From NCBI GenBank assembly GCA_014925825.1, contig JACGCK010000065.1:186001-250000 (forward strand): a stretch of DNA of 64,000 bases, written 5' to 3'. Each line of letters opens with the position of its first letter. Position 1 is the first letter of the stretch. This DNA comes from Pholiota molesta (lineage: Eukaryota; Basidiomycota; Agaricomycetes; Agaricales; Strophariaceae). The notes under the pieces were generated by a model. The model was given only the letters and a program-made list of their open reading frames with translations. It was not told where the DNA came from and searched no databases. This document shows positions 58,288-64,000 of this stretch, piece after piece. The translations under genes and the position numbers were made by a program.

Positions 58288-59542
58288 ATGGCGAACGCGC
58301 GGGGGGCCATCTAGTATACGAGGGATTCGAAGCGTGGATCGTCATGGACGGACAGCCTCTGCCTCACTTCGGGGCCGAATACAAAGAGGGGACGAGGGAA
58401 GCGACGGCGTGGATCCCGTCCGAGGCGGGCAAGGTGCGTGCTGCCAGTCTTTCACGCAACGGGTTTATTTAGCACCCCAGACGTCTCCGCATGCAGCCGT
58501 TCTCCGTGTGCTATCGCAAAATACCAGGGCACGATTACCACGACTTCACCGCCCGCATCCAGCTGGATGGCAATCACGCGTCGGGGCTTATCCACAGACG
58601 AAGCAAGCCATCGTATCTGGATGTCCAAACAGTCTCGTTCATTGAACTGTCCCCCACAGAAACGCGCGATTTATATTCAATCCCATAGAACTCACAGGTG
58701 ACCTTTCCCGTATTTTGCGCATCCGCCGGTCTTTTTTGTTCATCTCAGGGAACGTTGGACAGATGATGATGCGTTTCTCACAAACGCTGCCGCGCAGGTG
58801 GGCGACATCAAAGTCGTCATCCAGGCGGTCCAGGCGAAAGCTGAAGTACCCCCTGTATGGCCAACGTGCCAAGAAACAGAGAAAATACACGAGCGCGCGA
58901 AGAAAGGAGTCGCTCATCGCATCAAGTAAGTTCTCGAGGGTCTTCTGAAAAATTGCGCCATTCATTATCATCCAACCAAGATTTTCTGAGAGCAAGACGC
59001 GGCCTCCGCAGGTCCTTCGTGCATATTCGTCGACGCCGGTGGGCAGGCCCGTGACGTTCGTCTTCAAATACCGTCCGCTAGGTAAGCCAGCATCGCACCC
59101 AGCCAGCCAGCGCCCAACGCCGTTGACACACGCCGCAGACACGCTTCAAGCAAACGGCATAGCGCCCCGCCCCACGCCGCCCGCAGAAGCGCACGACGGT
59201 ATCTTTTTTCCCCCGCTTTGCAGGACGAGGCTTGCTCGTGGCTGATGATGCAATACAGATGAGGAACACGACGAGGACGAGATAGATGTAAGAGAGAAGG
59301 CGCTACTGGTGAGTACACCCCATATCGCGGTCGACCTCGGAGGTCGCGCTGACATTCCCATGTAGGCTGAGCTCGAAGAAGTGCGGCGCCAAAAGCGCGC
59401 TAGAAACGATATCGAGCGACCGGTGAAGAGGGCAAAAACGGAGCCCCTTGACCAACTTCTCTCTGGTGATGTCATCGATTTGACAGAGGAGCGCGAGGAA
59501 GAACAGAAGCTCGTGAAACAGGAGGTCATCGACTTGACCTGA
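58288..59542 (+). CDS. DUF7918-like, copy 4 (two frame breaks, twin VIDLT tail)
   Basis: The likely start is ATG 58288 (MANARG), but the frame reaches HLVYEGFEAWIVMDGQPLPH only if the run of six G at 58300 were seven. Exon 2 is PFSVCYRKIPGHDYHDFTAR to SFIELSPTETRDLYSIP, where a stop precedes the expected IELT (58686). The remaining exons join in phase: DDDAFLTNAAAQVGDIKVVI, KIHERAKKGVAHRIK, KFSESKTRP, VTFVFKYRPL, DTLQANGIAPRPTPPAE, EEHDEDEIDVREKALL and AELEEVRRQKRARNDIERPV. The end has two SUMO-interacting-type motifs, GDVIDLTEE and QEVIDLT, 15 residues apart. GC-rich codon use differs from copies 1-3 and resembles the partial copy at the right edge. Confidence 0.65.
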
Positions 59543-60096
59543 GATTATTGCGTACACTCTCAATCTTAATGCTAGCAGTATTTACGATAAGGATTGCCAA
59601 AATTATCGCCTGTAGTTTTTTTAGAGGACTTGTAGTTTTTTTTTTTTTGAATAGCTATGTTACAATACAACGACGACAATAGAAAAAAGATTGTCATGAA
59701 GAAGCCAAAGGATCCGTTTCCCACTGGTGCCACTATCCTAACTGATCAAATAGTTGTATATACTCTGGGCGCAAGTTTTGCGGCATCCCCTGTTCGCCTT
59801 GTCGAACAAGAATGGGAATTTGCGCTGAGACATGGAAGACGGCGAGAGGAAAGTTCGCATTATGACGCTGGAGCAGCCGGGCAGTCCATCCGAGGGTATC
59901 ATTTGCCTATAAGGGATGTTGGAATGGATATGGCGTGGCGCTCGTGTTCCCGAACCGTGTATTCGCCAGGAGGTGCGCCAAAACGTCGGTGCCTGGGATA
60001 GGGATGCCTTTCTTTTGCCTGGATGGAGGAAGAAAGAATAGTCAAGTGAGAAGGTGTTGGGAACAATGTAGTAATTGAGCACTGACAGTTCTTGAA
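59543..60096. other. Intergenic, convergent
   Basis: It contains a T-rich run (59630-59650) after copy 4. A reverse frame over 59738-60082 may be either 3' UTR or a spliced extension of the gene ending at 60097; I could not decide. Confidence 0.45.
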
Positions 60097-60955
60097 CTAC
60101 ATAATAATATGCACGAACGAACGTTGAATCAGGATTTGATTAACGGAAGCATTTTTTGGAATGTGAACAACGTGCGTACCTCGGATAATGAAATTGGCGA
60201 GGACGGCGACGAAGAGGGCGATGCTGAGGATGACGGGACCCGCAAGGGCATCTAGTAGGAGAGGGTAGGTTACAATGAAAATTGTAGCACGGATAGCATA
60301 CGAACCGAAGTGTCCCGGATCTCGACGGCGAATCATGCTGATACGGTGCTGATATAGAGCATAACCGTAGATCTAGTGGCGCGGATTTATGGGAAATTGT
60401 TGACTTTTGGATGTGTTTGGAGTGAGATAGGAAGGCTTACCAGAACACAAATGCTGATAGAAGCATAGATGTAGGCGAACCGGCGCGCAATCTCGTCTCG
60501 CGACGCATTGAACAAGCCCAGACTGAGCGCCGCCATCAGAATAGAGATGTTCAGCCACGATATCCACGCTACGCAGCCCGTTAGCTCCCTCCCCCCCTTT
60601 CGCAATGCAGAAAAGCCAACGCACTTCGCTCGTTCGCAAACCACACTTTGCCCTCGACCTTGATCGACGTCGGTATCTTCTTGGGCACACGCACGTTGGG
60701 CGGGAGGCTGGTGATGGAGTGGTAGTCGCGGACGGTGGGGTTCTGGTCGCCCGGGCCCGCCTCGGTCTCTGGGATGTTGTCCGCGCGCAGGTGGCGAGCC
60801 GGCCGCTTCACATTGGGGAGGGAGGCGAGGGCGGTGGGCGAGAAAGGGGAGAGGATGGCGTGCCATGATCTCCTGAGCAGGGACTCGGGGCCTGTGGCAT
60901 TGGCGTCGGCGGCGGCGTCGACGGTAGTTCCGGCGCCGTTGTGTGCGGTGGACAT
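60097..60955 (-). CDS. DUF202/VTC1-like membrane protein
   Basis: The start MSTAHNGAGTTVDAAADANA at 60955 leads into a hydrophilic N-terminus of about 100 residues, then the DUF202 signature KVWFANER joined by splicing (GTGCGT donor, GCGTAG acceptor) to TWISWLNISILMAALSLGLF. Further exons give AYIYASISICVL, IYGYALYQHRISMIRRRDPG and, after a 57-nt intron, DALAGPVILSIALFVAVLAN-FIIR. Three transmembrane helices are predicted. The motif K-V-x-F-A-N-E-R-T matches Vtc1 of the vacuolar polyphosphate polymerase complex and the membrane part of the Vtc2-4 subunits. The N-terminal extension is longer than in yeast Vtc1, and no SPX domain is seen. The C-terminus after FIIR is uncertain (read-through to 60097 or an intron starting GTACGC). 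Confidence 0.72.
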
Positions 60956-61034
60956 GGCAGACGGTAGGGGTGAGTGCGCTCAACCGACGTCAGTTGGAAT
61001 CGAGCCGCGCCGGCATGGGCGGAGGACGAAAGTC

Positions 61035-61225
61035 TATCGGAAACTTCCAGAACGCATTGTAAAGCATTGTAGGGGAAAGAATCATTATAATAACCGTTGC
61101 AAACCTTGATAATGCAATTCCGGCCATCGTAATGGCTTTTTTTGAGCTTCCAATGCACCTTGTAAATTATACTGACATTGTAAGCAAGCAGTCACCTTTA
61201 CAATGTGTTTTGGAAGTTTCCGATA
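61035..61225. repeat. Inverted repeat in divergent promoter
   Basis: The left arm 61035-61064 (TATCGGAAACTTCCAGAACG...) and the right arm 61196-61225, read as reverse complement (TATCGGAAACTTCCAAAACA...), match in 27 of 30 positions and are separated by 131 bp. The arms could form a foldback or be two oriented copies of one element. Confidence 0.75.
61039..61053. promoter_or_regulatory. Heat-shock element (perfect three-unit)
   Basis: GGAAACTTCCAGAAC contains GAA-nn-TTC-nn-GAA, the Hsf1 consensus, 319 bp upstream of the Sis1-type gene. A two-unit GGAAGTTTCC lies at 61212-61221, closer to the start. Sis1 is a core Hsf1 target in yeast, so control of this Hsp40 by heat-shock factor is likely. 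The VTC1-like gene is equally close (84 bp from its start) and could share it. Confidence 0.6.
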
Positions 61226-61371
61226 AGGGCCGGCTGGATCCGGGGTATCTGGAACAAGGTGACATCATGTGGGCGTTGCTAGAATCGTCTGGCGCCTTCT
61301 CGGGATGGACATCCAATAAATACTCCAGCGCATCCCCGTCTGCTGACACTCCTCACACTACCGTACTCATC

Positions 61372-62750
61372 ATGGGCACCGACTACTACAAGCTCCTCGG
61401 CGTCGACAAGGGCGCCTCCGAGGATGAGATCAAGAAGGCATACAAGAAGATGGTGCGCTTCGATAACATTCCGTCTCGTCTGCCTTCATTGACCGCATTC
61501 TGCGCAGGCCTTGAAATGGCATCCCGACCGCAATAAAGGATCAGAAGAAGCCAATCAGAAATTCAAAGAGGTGCGCAGTTGATCGAACTCGAGCAAACAT
61601 CCAACCGACTCCTAATTGCCCGATTCATACAGATATCCGAAGCCTTCGAAGTCCTCAGCGACAGCCAGAAACGCGCCATATACGACCAGTTCGGCGAAGA
61701 GGGACTGAAAGGCGGCGGCCCACCACCACCAGGCGCAGGCGGCCCACAGAGCTTCCAGGGCTTTGGTGGCTTCCCTGGCGCCGGCGGGCCTGGCGGCACG
61801 ACGTTCACCTTCACCTCGGCGGCCCAGGCGGCGGCTTCACCAGCCGCGGAGGCGGGTTCAATCCCACAGACCCACAAAAGATATTCGAGTGCGTCCCCTC
61901 CATCGTTCCGTGCACCCGGTATACTGACGTCATGCTCTTTCCTCGCAGACAAATGTTCGGCGCAGGCCTCTTCGGGGGCATGGGTGGGATGGGCGGCGGC
62001 AGGCAGCGCTCAGGCGGGATGGGCGGGATGTTCGGCGGCGACGAAGACGACGACATGAGCGGGTTCTCCAGCTTCACCGGCGGTATGCCTGGCGGAATGC
62101 CCGGCGGCATGCCGCGCGCGCGCCCGCAGCGCACCAGCTCGCAGCAGTTCCCCGGCGGCGGCGCGCGGCGCCCGCCCTCGCCCCAGAAGCCCGAGAAGGC
62201 GTCCGAGATCACGCGCCCGCTCAAGGTCTCGCTCGAGGACCTCTACAGCGGCGCGACGAAGCACCTCAAGGTCGGGCGGCGCCTGCTCGACGGCACGACG
62301 GAGGACAAGGTCCTCGAGGTGCACATCCAGCCCGGGTGGAAGACGGGCACGAAGGTGCGCTTCCCGCGCGCGGGGAACGAGCAGGCGCCGACCGGCGAGG
62401 CGCAGGATCTGGTGTTCGTCGTCGAGGAGAAGCCGCACGAGGTGTTCTCGCGCGAGGGCAACGATCTGCGCGCGCGGCTGAAGATCCCGCTCGTCGAGGC
62501 GCTCGCGGGCCCGCCGCCGGGCGTGCCGCGGCTGACCAAGACGCTCGAGCTGCTTGACGGGCGGAAGCGGCAGATCGCGGTCCCGCAGGGCATCGTGAAG
62601 CCGGGCCAGACGATGATCATCCCAGGTGAGGGCATGCCGATACGCAAGGAGGGGACGGTGAAGAGCCAGGGCGATCTGATTGTGCAATGGGAGGTCGTGT
62701 TCCCTGACCGGCTGACGCCCAAGCAGAAGGAGGAGATACGCAGGATTTGA
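61372..62750 (+). CDS. Type II Hsp40 co-chaperone, Sis1/DNAJB class (one frame break)
   Basis: The start [20 protein letters not shown] at 61372 (ATCATGGGC) begins a J domain split by introns: KKAYKKM, then [20 protein letters not shown] with the HPD motif, then [21 protein letters not shown] Gly/Phe and Gly/Met-rich region follows ([39 protein letters not shown]). The C-terminal domains are [60 protein letters not shown] and [20 protein letters not shown], ending IRRI at 62750. There is no zinc finger. Near 61819 one base is missing in the G-rich segment (ACCTCGGCGGCC), where adding a C restores [18 protein letters not shown]. Sis1 delivers clients to Hsp70 and is essential in yeast, so a real break in a single copy would be surprising. 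Confidence 0.9.
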
Positions 62751-63074
62751 CCTCGTAATTATTCCATCCATCGGTTGCGTTGAGGACTTGGCGCTGTTGT
62801 AAGATCTAGTTGTATGTTATCGTTCTCCCTTTCTATCTCTTTGTGATATAGATACCCATGTAATATTTACACACACACATTGTATCCTTATCATCCATCA
62901 CATTTTTGAACTCATTTTTCATATCCTTCGTTGTTCGAAATCATTACTGAACCCACAAGGATATCTCATTAATTAGCGCTGTCATACATAGATAGAGCAG
63001 AGAGGAAGACCTGAATTAGAGAAATATATATCGAATAAATAGATAAAAAATGTCGACCGCAGTATTGGCGTCGC
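62751..63074. other. Intergenic, convergent
   Basis: The 3' flanks of the Sis1-type gene (+) and the right-edge DUF7918-like gene (-). AT-rich; nothing else seen. Confidence 0.55.
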
Positions 63075-64000
63075 CTATGTCAAATCAATGACCACCCGTG
63101 AATGAACTTCCGACTCGTGAATTCGGTCTTCACTCGATTTTTAGGTCGGACTATCTCCGGTTCTGCAGTCAAATCGAGCACCTCCCCAGGTCGGAAATGA
63201 ATGACGGGTTCAGTTTTCACTCTCCTGGCCGGCCGACGCGTTTCTTGCCTTGCCCGTATTTGATTCCGGACTTCCTCGAGCTCCGCCTAGAAAAAGAAAG
63301 AAAAACGGCGGGAAAGAATGGACAAACTTGGGGGATGATCTAGGTGGACGCTTACCATCAACGCCTGTTCCCGTTTGACAATCTCGTCGTCCTCGTCGTC
63401 ATCGGCAAGTTCGTCCACCTCGTCCTCCTCGTCTTCTTGCTTTAGTACATTGGATGGGCCGGGTTCCGGTTTTGCGTCCTCTTCTTCTGATTTCCCGACG
63501 ACGCTTCAGGTGGGTGAGGAGAATCAGTTTCCTCGGCTTCTGCTTCTGCTGGAGCTGCGGGACAAGGTGCTATTCCGCTTGCTTGAGCACGTCTATTATG
63601 CAGGAAGACGTCACCATGACTGCTGCGAATGTCAAAACATCCCAGGGGTATCGCACCTAAAGACCGATATCTGAAAATAAATGTTACGGGGTCCCCCACG
63701 GCTTGGTGCGCACTTTGACGCGGGTGCGGTCCTCCCCGTGCACGGGCTGACGCTTCGAAAACCTGGGCTGCCGCTCTGAGAACCTATGAGGCGCAGTTAT
63801 GATGATGATAAGTGAAGGTCACAGCGAGGCGCGCAAGGCGGCGATGACGGGAGCACGCACTGGATCTGGTGCACGAGGCCCTTCTTCGCGCGCTCGTGGA
63901 TCTTCTGCGCGGCGGACGGGACGTCGCGGAAGCGCTTGCGCTTGGGCGGGGCGTCGCGCGCGCGGGCACGCTGGAGGACGAGCTTGATGTCGCCGACGCC
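63075..64000 (-). CDS. DUF7918-like, copy 5 (partial, runs off the right edge)
   Basis: On the minus strand from the right edge the frame reads GVGDIKLVLQRARARDAPPK, then KIHERAKKGLVHQIQ before a GTGCGTGC donor, the same block as in the other copies. Further on come VTFIFRYRSL, SGIAPCPAAPAE, a long acidic stretch (KQEDEEDEVDELADDDEDD) and AELEEVRNQIRARQETRRPA. The tail has GEVLDLTAEPE and, after a one-base shift near 63095, VVIDLT; in the uninterrupted frame the protein ends SLI at 63080. The first exons lie outside the window. The upstream part shares the strong GC bias of copy 4. It faces the other four copies, with the VTC1-like and Sis1-type genes between. Confidence 0.7.

Larger units (their letters stand above)
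60956..61371. other. Divergent promoter between the VTC1-like and Sis1-type genes
   Basis: This 416-bp gap separates two divergent start codons. It contains a 30-bp inverted repeat whose arms carry GAA/TTC heat-shock units, several CATTGTA(A/G) repeats and no ORF of note. Confidence 0.6.

Noticed and set aside
62010..62771. 253-codon reverse ORF opposite the Sis1-type gene
   Set aside because: Leu/Arg-rich antisense shadow of the conserved Hsp40 C-terminal domain.
63375..63674. Ser-run plus-strand ORF at the right end
   Set aside because: It is the complement of the acidic Asp/Glu-rich stretch of DUF7918-like copy 5 on the minus strand.
1..64000. CRISPR arrays, bacterial operons, rRNA genes
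   Set aside because: The direct repeats seen are exon duplications or minisatellites without CRISPR-like repeat/spacer regularity. Genes are intron-rich and eukaryotic, and no rRNA-like segment was seen.

Overview
The window looks like nuclear DNA of a filamentous basidiomycete, most likely an Agaricomycete. The reasons are many introns of about 50-60 nt with GTRNGT donors and YAG acceptors, fungal housekeeping genes split by such introns, and a cluster of DUF7918-like proteins, a family I associate with Agaricomycetes. I could run no search: exons were joined by hand from reading frame, splice signals and comparison between copies inside the window, and family names come from motifs and memory.

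Layout. 0-3.5 kb holds no convincing gene. 3.5-7 kb has a C2H2 zinc-finger protein (+), a tRNA-Thr-derived SINE-like relic and a roadblock dynein light chain (-). 7-16.5 kb (-) has a LAMMER kinase directly downstream of, and in frame with, the first member of an unrecognised repeated family, here called FA, followed by a second FA gene. 17.3-23.6 kb (-) has a haem-less sulfite oxidase and a 949-residue low-complexity nuclear-type protein. 25.2-28.5 kb (+) is a third FA gene. 29-32.2 kb has a membrane-anchored PPP-like phosphatase (+) and a probably peroxisomal enoyl-CoA hydratase/isomerase (-). 33.9-34.7 kb is a GMC oxidoreductase pseudogene whose 3' end is inverted. 35.5-45.2 kb has a J-protein, two inverted copies of a small unknown gene (one intact, one broken) and a protein with a C-terminal membrane segment. 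47.3-51.1 kb has a decayed fourth FA copy and a broken AIG1-like GTPase. 52.4-59.5 kb has four tandem DUF7918-like genes in different states, with a fifth entering from the right edge. 60-62.8 kb has a divergent pair: a DUF202/VTC1-like membrane protein (-) and a Sis1-type Hsp40 (+) with a heat-shock element between them.

How it fits together. The FA family is the main candidate for something undescribed. It has a basic N-terminus, a short Gly-Gly/Asn-rich motif, a linker built from phase-0 exons that have been tandemly multiplied in two copies, a conserved core of about 350 residues, and a C-terminal tail that differs in each copy (LAMMER kinase; tail with repeated V-x-F motifs; Ser-rich acidic tail). 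That is the organisation of a conserved sensor or scaffold with exchangeable effectors. The function is unknown.

Quality caveat. Several conserved genes are broken by exactly one base, often at a run of four C or G where one more base would restore the frame. I report those as genes with frame breaks, because undercalled homopolymers are as likely as real mutation. FA4, the GTPase, the GMC relic and DUF7918 copies 2 and 3 carry several lesions and look like true pseudogenes.
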